Shown: positions 42,701 to 53,100, numbered from the stretch's first letter. The stretch is DNA of 64,000 nt from Rhopalosiphum padi (GCF_020882245.1 NC_083598.1:40647858-40711857); one strand, 5' to 3'. Notes: a model not told the origin generated them from the sequence alone. Program-made: numbers and translations.

Positions 42701-45700
42701 CTACCGTGGAAAATGGTGCTAGTATTTTTTTTACTCGTTTTCACCTCACCTCTTCTATAGTATAATATATCGAAACACTTTTATGAAAATATCATATTTT
42801 ATATATCATTACATTATACTTGTATACGTTAAAAATATTTTGCCGTCCACCGATTCGGTGCACGTAATTATATTCTCCTTGAAAACACGTATGTGCAGTT
42901 TTCCGATATCTTACGAAATACACAATACTATCAATACCATAATAATAATATATTAATATTATACTAGTTCGGACCTCTGCTAGTATGATAAAAACTGCGT
43001 ACTTAAATAATCATATTTGTGTTAACTTATAATAATATATTCGACAAAAGATTACAAAAGGAACGAAAAATCGGATATTTGAACGGATATATTTCATTGT
43101 ATATCTGTGCCCCCGCACACACACTGGTCAATTATAATACACCAGTAGTGAGGCACGGCGCGGCCTAATTATTATTACCATTAATGTAACTGTAGGTAAT
43201 GTACATATATAAATAAAGTATATTATAAATTGTTAAATAATAAAAAAAATTACAAATAATAACTGAACTAGTGTGTACCATTGACTATAATTTTGTATCC
43301 AATTTCAATCATTTTTAGATAAAATGTATTCCCCCACGGAAGTCTGTTAAGATTAAATTCCCAGCGATTTCCACTACTCATCAAAAATATAACTATTGGA
43401 TTTCTGTAAGATATCGTTTAGTTTTACGACGTATACATAACTGACTAGCAGCACTGTAGTACACTGTTGCTGCTAACTCGCGTTGATGTATTATGCTTTT
43501 ATCGATGTCTTATAATTCCCAATCTTAGTGAATTTTCGAATTCCCATAGCGTTTTTCATAATAATATTGTCCATATTGAAATGTTAATGTAATTAGCCTG
43601 TAATAATAAATATAATAAAATCGTATAAAAACCACACAAAGTTTAAAATAATTTAATTTGTAACATTTTTTAACCCCCTCCCCCACTTATCCTTAAAAAT
43701 CTGAATACCTTTACTGTATTAGTATATTGTATTCTATATTTATTTATTCTATGAACATAGTGGAACCTCGATAAGTCAAACCTCCATACTTCGAAAACCT
43801 TGATAAATCGAAATACATGCCATTCCCTTGTGAAAATATTCAATTACTCGAAAGAAAAACTATGAATAATTTGAACATTCTGAGTTCCGAACATAGATGG
43901 ATAATGACTGATAATTTATAATCATTTGTTTAATCAGATTGTGCGTTCTGATGATTTAACCTAATCGCGTTTATTTTATGTTAATTATTGTATTTTTCAT
44001 TTGGTTTATTTTCAGTACCTTCGATATTGTCAGATGCGATCGATTGGTTAAACGTGTATGGTGGTATCAAATATAAAAATTATTAATAATTTAATATTTA
44101 ATCACATTTTTTATCATAATTTTTTAGTGATAATTTTAAAACAATAACAATAATAAAACACATTGTAATTATATGTTTATACTATAACTATATAATAATT
44201 AAAAACTATAATATACGTATATACATTTTAAAAACTCTTCAAGTCAAAGTTTTTTCCTAAAATCTTGATAACTCAAAAACCTTAATAAGTCGGAAACCTC
44301 TATAAGTCGAAAAAATTGTATTTCCCTTGAATTTAAACGTATCGAGGTTCCACTGTATTTTGGTTATTGTTATCAATCAATATTTTTAAAACCACTTTTT
44401 TATGTATAAACAAGGTCGTCGTATAGTATACTGTTTTGAAATTTAGTATAATACACGTATATGCACATTTATTATTATGTATAATGTAGTAAGTATAGTA
44501 AATACGCAACTATAAATAGCTATATTTAAAGTATTTTGTTAAAATTTTATTTTTTTAAATTGCGTTTATATGTAGGTGCATAATACACATAATATTTTAT
44601 TTTTATTTTTATTTTATCTTCAAGAGAATAATGATCTCACTGAACATGTTCATATATATATAGATATGTATTTATATTATATACATTATTTATACCGTTT
44701 AATATAATATGTTTAGATGACATTTCCGATATCATTCGTGTATAGTCGTATCTATATATTCTTTGGGCGTATAATAAAGAATCATGATTATAATTGTCTT
44801 TTTATATAGTAAGTTATTTTATTGTAAATGTGAAAAAAATAATAATCATCGCCGTGTGTGCCTTACGAGGGAAAAATTGCATGTCCAATCTGCAATGACG
44901 GCGTTGGTGGTTGTCCTATTGTTGCGGCGTAGACGCCTTCGTTGCGATTTCGCCGCTAGATCTAATATTCTATAATAATAATATGTAGGTAATATTAAAA
45001 TATATAAATATAATATAGTATATTATCATGAAGATCGACTGCCGACGCCAATTGTTTTATTATTGTGTATACATGTGGATATTGCACGATCTGCAATATT
45101 CAACTTTTTTTTTAAAAGTATATATATTATTATTTATAGACGTTTTACCAACCGATTTCTGAGCGCACAAGAAATTGAAATATCCTCGTATATATAGCAC
45201 AGGTTTGTTTGATGATTATTTTTTAAACGTGTTTACTGAGCTTTTACCTTTCGAATTTATCAAATCATCTATGAGATATAAATATATAATATACCTTTAA
45301 TCTATTGTAAATATATACTGCAACTGACGTGCTACTGCTACCGTGGGGGAGTGTATCAACTACCCATGTACGTTTAGTATCGCTTGGTATACTATATTAT
45401 ATATTATGCACATATTTATATAATTAGTAGTTAATTAATTTTTGTTTTTTAAATAAACTCACAACGATAGTATTGATTTTTTTAAACATATTTAGCTGTT
45501 ACGCTATTCAGCCGTTGCAGTCGTCATCAAGTTTCTATAGGTATTGTATTATTCGGTAATTTTTCTAGGCGTAGGAGGGGGTGATCGTACACGTGCCCAC
45601 GACTATCTCTTTTATAAATATACATATCATATATTTGAATATAAATTTAAGTTAAACATGTTGCTAAAAGGTACATACATATTGTATTTCCTACTTAGTG

Positions 45701-46119
45701 ACACTGTAAACATGCATAATTATCTCTATTATTTATAGGTTTAAGTAAACGTATTAATTCGATCCAATATAGCAGCTAGTATTTAGAAAATATTTACAAA
45801 ACGTGGATTTCAATTTATTATTATTAACATGTTTCATAAAAAAATAATCATTTTATTATGCACCGTTTTGGACGCATTAGTTAACTTATATTTTGCACGC
45901 GTGTGTGTATTTTATACACATTAATAATAATTTTGTGTAAATGCGTGCTATATATATATTTACGCGTGTATGTGTTTGTATATAAATTTTTATTAAAAAC
46001 TTAGGTATTTCTAAACGTAGTTTCTCGTTTCTCGGGAAAAAAATTAACAATAAAACGTATTGACAAATACGAATAAACATGATGGGTACCTATATATTAA
46101 ATATTAATAAGTACAGTGT

Positions 46120-46151
<32 letters not shown>

Positions 46152-49100
46152 GTGTGTGTGTATATACAAATTTCTTTCTTTTTTAACGGTTTTTATTACA
46201 CTTGACGTTTATGTTTATGACTAAACGATTTATAGTTTATACCTTTTTTTTTTTACAACGCTCGGTGTTAAGACAGAATAAAAATTTCATCGTACCTTAT
46301 AACTTTATGATAATTTTAGTTCCAAATATACTTCTTACTCCTTTAGTATAGCTGCAGGTCCATTAAACATGGTTAGAATAAAATACCACTGTGCGTATTA
46401 TATGTCTTTAAGTGATATTATTTATACCAATAAAAAAAAGATTTTTAATTAAATACCAAGTTTCAATAGATCACCCGTTTTTTGTACTATCGTTTTTCAA
46501 ATTTCAATACTAAAATAAATATAAAATACCTACCTATTTATTTAGATTCCTCGAAACACTCAATGTATAGCAAAGGTATGCGATACCTATATCATTATAT
46601 TGTTTGACATTTTTATTTTAATGTATTTGCCGCATGGATGTAAGTAAAAATAATAATATACTATAGCTAGGTATACATTACACATCTCTAAAATTTTAAA
46701 AATAAATCTCAAGCAGATAATGACTAATGACTATAAATATTTTGTGTACCTACCTAAAAATATAATATATTAATATTTTGTTGGTCACTTCACCTCATTT
46801 ACGGAAATTGAATGATGATTCCATTCAATCGTAAACATTAAATTATTTTCTAGACATAATAAGGTAATAAATAGTGTTATTTCAATATTTAATTAAATGT
46901 ATGGAATTATTACGTGTGTGATTTTATATCTATCAAATTTTAAAATATTGTTTTTAAATTTACCTATACGTTTGCTTCTATCGTCGTAAACCCTTAACAG
47001 TTTTGTTTGAAGTCATTATATGTATAGCTATGTTCTTGATAATATTCTGATATATATAGGTATCTACATGCTATTCAAATTTAAGACGCACAAACCTATT
47101 GTGACTAGATAAATTGATTCTTCATCATCGTCTATGTCAAAATATAGCTATACAACCTTGTTTCAAAGACTTGCAGCGTTCATCGATAATCCATCATGTT
47201 ATGTGTATTTTATGTCCTCGAATGTCCCACGTAGGCGTTTGTTAGAATAGAATGGCTTCCGGACAGTGCAGTACCTCAGTTTCTTACCCGTGTAATAACA
47301 ATATATACAGGCATCAATGATGAATATTCACAGAGTGTCTTATTTATATGTATACATTTTTCCTTTTAGCCGGACACCGTACCGCAAGCTCGATTGGACA
47401 TGTTCACAGCCGTCGCCGTGGAAGAAGCTGACGAAGCGACTGGAAATCCACACAGTTTAGCCGTTACATCCTCCGATCGGAGTATTCACTTCGTTAGAGG
47501 AGCTTGCAGAGAAGAAGCCAAGGGTTGGAAGGACGTACTTACCTCATATATGCGTCATACTACTCAGGTATGAATAACTAATTCTACTGTATATAATATA
47601 TATAATATAAACAAAAAACAAATCGTATAGTTATTGTTTTTAAATTATTTTGTGTTGATTGCTTATTATTTACACAGATGTAATCGAAATGTAATTCTAT
47701 CAAATCTTATTTTAATAATATCATCCAATTATAATAAATAACTGTATTATCTTGAATCAAATTATTATTATTATTATTATTATTATTAAATATTTAAATT
47801 AACAAATCATCTTAACCTAGGTACTCATACGAATCCCTTAATTAAAAATTTGACATCCGCTTTAGTACCAATTATTCCCCATGGTCGCTTAGAGTGCAAG
47901 TTGATCTGATACAAGATTTATTAATAATATAAAAAAAATAGTATATTAGAACGTATTAATGGGTGGCTCTTTTTTTCAAAAAAGTTTATCATCATGTTAT
48001 ATTCATTACTTTTAGCCAGATTGTACATTACACGTAAAAATAAATTCAACAAATCAAGAATATTATTGCTAAGAATATACGAATAATAGAAGCATAATGT
48101 TCTGATTTATCTTATTATTCTTATTTCATGATTAAGTTCATCATTTAATTTAAGTTGTATTATGTTACAATTTTAAGTATACTATTAAATACATCAACAC
48201 CCATATATTATATTATATTATATTATTGTTACAGATATCATATTAGTACTCAATAAATTATATATATATATTTATCTTGTATTTGATTCTCTTGGCCTCT
48301 GGTATTAAATACCTATATAAAAGAGGTAATTGCAAATTGAACGTAAGGATGTTTACATTTTATTGGATGTGAATTATAAAAATAAATAATAGATGTTAGG
48401 TATATACTGCATTTTTAGGTATGCAAATGATTTAATTTCATTATTAAAAACGTAAGCAAATAATAAAAAATTAAAAAATAATTATTTATTGTAATTGATT
48501 CGAGTATGATATACCTAGGTATTTATATTTTTATAATTTATTACATAAATCGATAGATCAGACTTCCGTATTATTGTAAACTTTGTTGAAGAAACTGCTC
48601 TTCATTGTTGAAAATACTTTACTAAAATTGACTACCATATGAGTTTTAAATATTTTTGTATTATTCTTATTATTATTTAGAATGATTAAATCGTGCCTTC
48701 GAGGTTACGTTGAAAATAAAATTACTTTCATTGGCCCGTGTCTGTCATTATGTCATTTTTACTAACGTAACTATTATATCGTCCGAAAAAGTACTTGTCT
48801 GTTATTTTATTGGGAGTGCCGATCGTGATAGGTTTTTTCTGTATTTTTGGAGGGCCTATAATATATATATAATTATTAACTTTGTTTTGTTTCGTATGAA
48901 AAAAATACACACGGGTACTGGTACCCAGATAAACCGGTTCCAAGACCTCCAATCCAACCAGAGCCGATATCCCGATCTATATTATTACTGTTATTGCGAG
49001 CCTATCCTCCCGATGATCGTGATGTATATTATATAGCTGCTATATTATATAGTATCGGTCTGTTATGTTCACATATGTCAGCCGCGTGTCAGCAAAATCC

Positions 49101-52100
49101 TACGATTCATCAGCCTCCCTCTCCACCCATTCGTTTCGGTCCGCTTAGATATGTACACTGCAGACTGTGTGATCTAGTTCATCGTTAGAAATACTACACG
49201 ACATATAATACACAACGCGTCTATTGTGTATACGACATTACATGTTATGGAAACCCGAAACAGCTTGTGTGCTGTCAAACTGAACGAAGATCTCAGTAAA
49301 GGAAAGAGGAAAATTTTTAATAGTAAACTTTTCAACTAACCCATCAGATTCGCTCGTATTTTTCTATCCTCACAACTATACAAAAATATGTACATACTTA
49401 GATCGATTTAAAAATAAACTTCTGACTCGTCGGGTCACGAAGAGTTGCGCTATTATCATGTATAGTACATGTGTGTATATAATGCTTGTAATATGTATAC
49501 CAATATAAGTGAAAATTAAGTGGAATTTAATCCTATTTTTTTTTTTCATAAAGCTTTCATTTACAAAAGTACAACAAATTCGCACAACCACACTTCCCAA
49601 TAATTATTCTAAATGTTTTAAATAATTTTTTGTGCCTAAAGAATTATTTGAGGGAGTTAGGTCCATGTCCCGAGTCCTTACTAATAGCCGTCTATATATT
49701 ATATAATAAACTTAAATACTACTTACATGTATATCATTGTATATATTATATCGTAATATTATCATTTGATTCCTAAACGAATTTAAACAAGGTTAACGCA
49801 CTCGGTCGCTGAGACTATAATATATAGAAATATATATAAATCCAGGCTGGTATACCCATCATATTATTATAATACTTCAAACCACTTACGAATATGAGCT
49901 AATGAAGATTAGACTGTTTATATAATAATATAAGATTGTGTGTGTATATTTGTATTATATAGTTTATCGATGCTCATTGTCTTGGAACACTGGCACGTGG
50001 GTTATAAACCAGATCATTTTCCTTTTTTTGACTCTCTGTAGATTGTTTTATATATTAATTAAGACCACGTATATAGACAGACGTTTTAACGAGCCGTGAC
50101 CAATGATCAATTCGATCGTATCGGTTCTAACTAAACGTCATTTAAATACCGGCATCGACGAGCTGTGCAGTGTGCACGCATATACAGTCCAACTTTCGAA
50201 CGCCAAAAAACTTTGTCATGACGCTGAGGCTAACATTTATTGGTGAGACGAGTAACATTTATTTTTCTTTATCAAAGGAATGCTGATAATATGTGTATAA
50301 TATAAATATATACATTAGTATAATTTTATATTATATTTATATACAATAAACGCTGAATCGGCGAATGACGATATAACGTCTATGCCGCGAGAGGGAATAA
50401 CTGCCACGGGTGATATTTACTCGCAAACTCGATCACGATTGGCCAATTACGGTTTAGGAATTTGCCTTAGGCTTCCCGTATAATAATAATAAGCGCGTTT
50501 TAGAAGGTGCACGGCAGTGGCCATCCTGACAGCGAGAAAAGGAAAAAAATGACTAATGTTCTCCGCCACGCCGTAGTGTGCATGTATATAATATGTATAA
50601 TATAAATATATAATACCTTCAAGGTCGTCCCAGTATATACAGAGTGATTCATCAAGCATCATCAACCCCGCGTAATCCATTAAACAATCATTTATTCAAA
50701 TTCAGAATTTTTTTTACTAATCTATAGACTTTATTTTCAAATAGATTTTATACAGAATTTACAGTGTCCCATGTAGCGGTACTAACTTCTTTTTTTCTAA
50801 TTACAACCCCCCTTTTCACAATAAGTAATGCAGTGTAAATTATTAAGCAGCTGGTTTTTTTGAACTTGTCAATGTATCTAAATCGAAACACAAATAAGGT
50901 TAATGCTATGTATCAAGAATAATAGTCAACAATAAAGGAATTGGGAACTATAACGATTTTAAAATTTTCTGAATTACTTGACTAAATATAATTTAATGTA
51001 TTTTATGCTTTATATATAATAAATAATTAATCATAATTCATATTTTGATCTAAAAATTCGAGTTTTAATTATTCCATTATTTAAAGAAGCCTTGCTGCCA
51101 GATGGATCACTCTGTATAATGTTGCAGTGGCTCAATCACAATTCACATGTTAATTGTATAATCGAATGTCTGCTGACGCGCAATTGCGGTATACCTTATA
51201 CCTGTGTGAGTGTGTGTCGTGTGTGATTTATTATCAACGTCACAGACGGCAGGGTTGGTACAGAATTATTTTCTGTTTTGATTTACATAAATTTTGTACA
51301 CAGCTAGCAGCAGCAGTGCAGTCTCTCATGAACTACCGCAATCGTTTATGCTCGTTTAATGGCGCACACCCTTTTTTTTTTTATTTGTAACAACGACGTT
51401 TACATATTGTTATATATATCCCATTGGTTTCGCGATATGGTCATATGGAAGATATATACTTAAATAATACAAATATATATCTTGACTTAGACTATCGAAT
51501 AGTTCTGCAGTGTTTGAGTGCTAGTGTAGGCGGGCCATAAGGGTTTTGCCACGCGTTATCCCGCGCCCACGTGATTTACATTATATTATTATTGTATTGT
51601 CGTACTCATACACACCCCTCAAAATTGACGTTTTGTGATAGACTTTTTGTTCTTTTTATCCTAACGATGTAGAGTTAAAAGTGTTTCAGATTACGATCTC
51701 AATAATATAAGAGTGTACCTATATAATACGCTGTTATATAATATAATATATATACTAGATTTAGTATATGTTCGCAGTGGCTATCCCCATTCAAATCCGT
51801 ATGACATTAGTCACTCGATAGTCGATACTATTGTACTTTGTGTAATGAGCACACATATAAGGTATAAAATCGACATTTCTATGTTTGTTATAGACTTATG
51901 GTTTCCTTTGAACGACGATATAGAGATAATCGAGTTTAAAACAATATTTGTGTTGATAGATTTTATGTAAATTCGATCGAGAGTCAATAGGTACAATAAC
52001 CGTCAGCGTCTTCTGGTGTGTATTTTACTTCTGGTCTTTTTAATAAAATCATTATAATTTATAGGTCAATAAAATAGATTACACAAAACAATAATATATA

Positions 52101-52709
52101 ACTAATTCATCACTATTACTAATTCATATTGATATTATTATTATTATTATAATTATTTAATTATTTAAATTTAAAAACTTCTTCGTGTATAAATTATATT
52201 TTATATGTAATAACTAATAACAATGTTGATAATATTATGTTAGAATTGCTTACTATTCGAAATGTTTGTAGAATACTTTTGTATACAATTAAAGTGTTAT
52301 CTATACATTTTAATACGAAACAGTTAGGGGTAGGTATATTTTATCTATATCTAATATTTACGATTAAATTATTTAGATAGACACTATAATTTAATAATAT
52401 TAATATATTAAATACAAGTACATATATATTATAATTTATGTATAATACGTAATCTGATCGAATGATGTTTTTGTGCCTACACATGAGACATGACACATCG
52501 TGTACCTTATTAAAGAATTGTTATCATAAATATTTATTTATTACTTAATATATTATATTATATTCGTTACACGCGTTTATACATTTTTATTTCGTTGTTT
52601 TAGATAACTCCAACGACCAACGGTGGTGTACCAAAGCACAAGCGGAACTCGACATTCCCAGGTCCGAACACTACATCCGGTGCTCTGAATGGACCAGTAG
52701 TAGTCAGAG
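1698..52709 (+). CDS. osp: protein outspread / MPRIP-like PH-domain protein, 5' part (5 exons, 3' incomplete)
   Basis: Join of 1698-1829, 18590-18670, 33508-33573, 47370-47567 and 52604-52709, giving 194 codons plus one base. All junctions are GT-AG. The N-terminus has C12, C25, C28 and H35 inside the family motif PNIFNKSKCxNCF. A PH domain follows (about residues 51-153) with GYLFVAP (53-59), RWQRRWFVL (72-80) and the C-terminal helix Trp W146. Residues 160-194 are a basic Thr/Pro/Asn-rich linker with KHKRNSTFPG (170-179), which insect outspread proteins share. MPRIP proteins tie myosin phosphatase and RhoA signalling to actin; Drosophila osp affects wing posture. Known family members are much longer, with a second PH domain and coiled coils, so most of this gene lies beyond the window. 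The family call rests on motif recognition; the role in this species is inferred. Confidence 0.93.
8079..8094. repeat. 16-bp perfect palindrome with flanking copies
   Basis: The 16 bases AAGTGTTTAAACACTT read the same on both strands. A direct partial copy (agtgtttaaa) lies immediately upstream at 8071-8080, and a further inverted pair (cacttata / tataagtg) follows around 8089-8110. The cluster could be a dimeric transcription-factor site or simply chance in AT-rich DNA. Confidence 0.45.
10265..10630. promoter_or_regulatory. CpG-rich island in intron 1
   Basis: About 360 bases with many CpG, CGCG and GATCG steps stand out from AT-rich flanks. Overlapping open frames on both strands (about 62 codons plus, 98 codons minus) follow from the higher GC, because stop codons become rarer. 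Neither frame resembles a known protein. An enhancer or alternative promoter is possible but only inferred from composition. Confidence 0.3.
10884..10928. repeat. 17-bp perfect inverted repeat (hairpin, 11-base loop)
   Basis: The left arm (10884-10900, beginning cacagaatag) and right arm (10912-10928, ending ctattctgtg) are exact reverse complements, with an 11-base spacer that repeats the 'agatttaat' unit. The stem is shorter than a typical pre-miRNA. It may be the relic of a small foldback element. Confidence 0.6.
12434..12460. repeat. (AC)n(GC)n alternating purine-pyrimidine tract
   Basis: An AC run changes into a CG run of about eight units with no interruption of purine-pyrimidine alternation. 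Such tracts are classic candidates for left-handed (Z) DNA. It lies beside a CpG-richer patch of intron 1. Confidence 0.7.
12591..12624. repeat. compound (TAA)n(TA)n microsatellite
   Basis: A TAA trinucleotide run passes directly into a TA dinucleotide run. It is seen directly in the sequence, inside intron 1. Confidence 0.8.
18590..18670 (+). CDS. osp: osp-like exon 2: start of the PH domain
   Basis: This exon encodes residues 45-71, beginning ATRKAVKCGYLFVAPG and ending NPINRTK. It is 81 bases long (27 codons) and both boundaries are phase 0: acceptor tttgtttcag before, donor gtaaat after. GYLFVAP is the first beta strand of the PH domain; DFTNPINRTK corresponds to the loop that precedes the second strand in outspread and MPRIP proteins. 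It joins exon 1 (ESNR) and exon 3 (RWQRRWF) to give a continuous family-typical sequence, which is why these boundaries are chosen over other nearby GT/AG pairs. Confidence 0.93.
22604..22747. mobile_element. hAT-like MITE with 12-bp TIRs and 8-bp target duplication
   Basis: The element begins CAGTGGCGTAGC and ends GCTACGCCACTG, a perfect 12-bp terminal inverted repeat. The 8 bases on either side (tgtttatt at 22596-22603, tgttaatt at 22748-22755) match at seven positions, as expected for an aged hAT target-site duplication. The 144-bp length has no coding capacity, so it is non-autonomous. Eight-bp duplications and CAGTGGCG-type termini are typical of hAT elements in insects. Confidence 0.85.
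23001..23036. repeat. (GT)18 microsatellite
   Basis: Eighteen uninterrupted GT units. It is the longest GT/CA tract in the window, lies inside intron 2 and abuts a CpG-rich island. Confidence 0.95.
23100..23460. promoter_or_regulatory. CpG-rich island in intron 2
   Basis: This stretch contains many CpG dinucleotides (for example 23125-23240 and 23310-23450) in otherwise AT-rich intron DNA. A second such patch lies at about 24420-24800. No splice-bounded exon that would fit the phase 0 reading frame was recognised. A regulatory function is a guess from composition. Confidence 0.3.
24420..24800. promoter_or_regulatory. CpG-rich island in intron 2 (second)
   Basis: About 380 bases with raised GC and CpG, including gcggccgc-like sequence around 24596-24604. 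A 110-codon open frame on the minus strand covers most of it. Its product is Tyr/His-rich with no recognisable motif and is probably a by-product of the base composition. Confidence 0.25.
26759..27268. mobile_element. possible degraded TIR element ('acaaggtgatcc' ends)
   Basis: The left end (cacaaggtgatccatttaac...) and the reverse complement of the right end (catagggtagtttatttaag...) agree at 18 of about 27 positions. The left end also resembles the TACAGAGTGATTC terminus of the element at 50638-51116. No target duplication is clear and there is no coding capacity. The call depends on imperfect inverted ends in AT-rich sequence. Confidence 0.35.
33508..33573 (+). CDS. osp: osp-like exon 3: PH domain core strands
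   Basis: This exon encodes residues 72-93, from RWQRRWF to SLDEH. It is a 66-base (22-codon) micro-sized exon in phase 0 at both ends, with a polypyrimidine acceptor (ttttttttag) and a strong donor (gtgagt). It supplies the hallmark R-W-Q-R-R-W-F-V-L strand of the PH domain and the acidic FDDGELIYSLDEH strand-turn. In family proteins this joins directly to PDTVPQA, which is exactly how exon 4 starts. A second AG two bases downstream (33508-33509) would break the frame, so the acceptor at 33506-33507 is preferred. Confidence 0.94.
33706..33742. repeat. (CA)n microsatellite, slightly interrupted
   Basis: A CA run with one T interruption, followed by TATATG. It lies 130 bases downstream of exon 3. 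Confidence 0.9.
35480..35991 (+). promoter_or_regulatory. CpG-rich island in intron 3 with a 165-codon open frame
   Basis: This is the most GC-rich patch in the window (including cggcccgggcccc near 35807). It contains the longest open frame (to 35991), but that frame opens with GTG; the first ATG is at 35518. Predicted residues are low-complexity, with Val/Ile-rich and Arg/Pro/His-rich blocks derived from GTGT/CACA and CGTCG repeats, and I recognise no domain. I favour a non-coding CpG island, possibly a regulatory region or alternative promoter, over a gene. A lineage-specific coding exon is not excluded. Confidence 0.35.
39486..39509. repeat. 24-bp perfect palindrome of TAG/CTA units
   Basis: The arms tagtagtagtat and atactactacta are exact reverse complements with no spacer. 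It is most likely a trinucleotide-repeat foldback, seen directly in intron 3. Confidence 0.8.
40496..41255. mobile_element. non-autonomous TIR element with GATTCTGAACGGAG ends
   Basis: The left end (GATTCTGAACGGAG, 40496-40509) is inverted exactly at the right end (CTCCGTTCAGAATC, 41242-41255), and the similarity continues imperfectly for about 30 bases. The interior is about 760 bases of A/T-rich sequence with no transposase. The sequence directly downstream (about 41265-41360) reads like repeat DNA too, so the mobile unit may extend further. I believe relatives of this sequence are common in aphid genomes, but that is memory and was not checked. An open frame at 40487-40678 is part of the repeat, not a gene. 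Confidence 0.7.
43758..44355. mobile_element. pogo/Tigger-like non-autonomous DNA transposon
   Basis: The left end (tagtggaacctcgata) and right end (tatcgaggttccactg) form inverted repeats. The right end is followed by the TA dinucleotide expected of Tc1/mariner-pogo target sites; the left TA and first C carry substitutions. Sub-terminal repeats of the type 'cttgataa(a/c)tc(g/a)aa' and 'ataagtcgaaa' occur near both ends, typical of this group. The 598 bases contain no transposase frame, so it is a deletion derivative or MITE. Confidence 0.75.
46121..46160. repeat. (CA)12-(TA)-(TG)5 foldback microsatellite
   Basis: A CA run is followed by TATATA and then a TG run, so the two halves are reverse complements and can fold into a hairpin. 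Seen directly, in intron 3. Confidence 0.85.
47370..47567 (+). CDS. osp: osp-like exon 4: C-terminal half of the PH domain
   Basis: This exon encodes residues 94-159, from PDTVPQARLD to YMRHTTQ, in phase 0 at both ends (acceptor tccttttag, donor gtatga). It contains the central strands with TGNPHSLAVTSSDRS (116-130), the strand HFVRG (133-137) and the C-terminal helix CREEAKGWKDVL (139-150), whose W146 is the near-invariant PH tryptophan. The stretch RLDMFTAVAVEE differs from the IDM-N-x-V-L-E-V pattern I recall in other insects, so this strand and loop may be diverged in this lineage. Its 66 codons make it the longest coding exon in the window. Confidence 0.93.
47761..47788. repeat. (ATT)9 microsatellite
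   Basis: Nine uninterrupted ATT units, seen directly in intron 4. Confidence 0.95.
50638..51116. mobile_element. TIR element, TACAGAGTGAT(T/C)CATC ends, TA-flanked
   Basis: The first 16 bases (tacagagtgattcatc) and last 16 (gatggatcactctgta) are inverted repeats with one mismatch. TA flanks both ends (50636-50637 and 51117-51118), consistent with a TA target duplication. The 479-bp interior is AT-rich with no transposase frame. The ends do not let me assign a superfamily; TA duplication suggests Tc1/mariner-type or a related MITE. Confidence 0.75.
52604..52709 (+). CDS. osp: osp-like exon 5: basic linker after the PH domain
   Basis: This exon encodes residues 160-194 plus the first base (G) of the next codon, ending in VVVR. 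The acceptor ttgttttag starts it in phase 0 and the donor (AGAG|gtaaat, 52710) leaves intron 5 in phase 1. It is rich in Thr, Pro, Gly and Asn with one basic patch (PKHKRNSTFPG). Insect outspread proteins have a similar KHKRN-(A/S)-TFPG segment just after the PH domain, which supports the exon. If the donor were skipped, the frame would read 26 more codons and stop at 52787-52789. The next exon was not found in the window. Confidence 0.88.
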
Positions 52710-52839
52710 GTAAATTATTGAATATTAACAATGACTGTATTGTGTACGCAACAAGGTACGTGCGTGTTTATTATGCAAAAGGAAAATAATGAAAAAAATA
52801 AAATAATTAAAATAAAAAATAAAATACAATTTTACTTCC

Positions 52840-53100
52840 GGCGGATGATGCTTGCAAGTGTTCGCGCTCGGACAATCGAGCTACTGCTGCTGCAGTAGTG
52901 CTCGCGCGTGTTATCCTTGGATCTGATATATAATACGCGCGTGTGCAGGCAATTGTGTAACGGGTTCGCGTCGAACGCTGGTTAAACTGGTTGCTATATA
53001 TAATAATATATAGGTACGCGATCGTAGAGACCTATGTATAATATAATGTAAATACGTAATTAAACCAATTCGAACATTCTTTTCGGTTTGCGTCAATATA
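52840..53100. promoter_or_regulatory. CpG-rich island just after exon 5
   Basis: A compact patch rich in CpG and CGCG steps (for example 52860-52980) begins 130 bases after exon 5. No coding exon was recognised. Regulatory use is inferred only from composition and from its position in the intron. Confidence 0.25.

Larger units (their letters stand above)
33574..47369 (+). other. osp: osp-like intron 3 (13.8 kb)
   Basis: A phase 0 intron with donor gtgagt and acceptor tccttttag. It contains a CA microsatellite (33706-33742), a CpG-rich island with a 165-codon frame (35480-35991), a 24-bp palindrome (39486-39509), a TIR element (40496-41255), a pogo/Tigger-like element (43758-44355), CpG-richer patches near 42480-42720 and 44830-44970, and a CA/TG foldback microsatellite (46121-46160). 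No nested gene was recognised. Confidence 0.85.
47568..52603 (+). other. osp: osp-like intron 4 (5.0 kb)
   Basis: A phase 0 intron with donor gtatga and acceptor ttgttttag. It contains an ATT microsatellite (47761-47788) and a TIR element (50638-51116). A GC-richer patch near 48710-49190 holds overlapping short open frames but no exon that fits the splice phase. Otherwise it is AT-rich without recognisable features. Confidence 0.85.

Noticed and set aside
48994..49190. Possible alternative exon in intron 4 (Pro-rich frame)
   Set aside because: The nearest acceptor-like AG has a weak polypyrimidine tract, and phase 0 splicing there reads into a stop without family resemblance.
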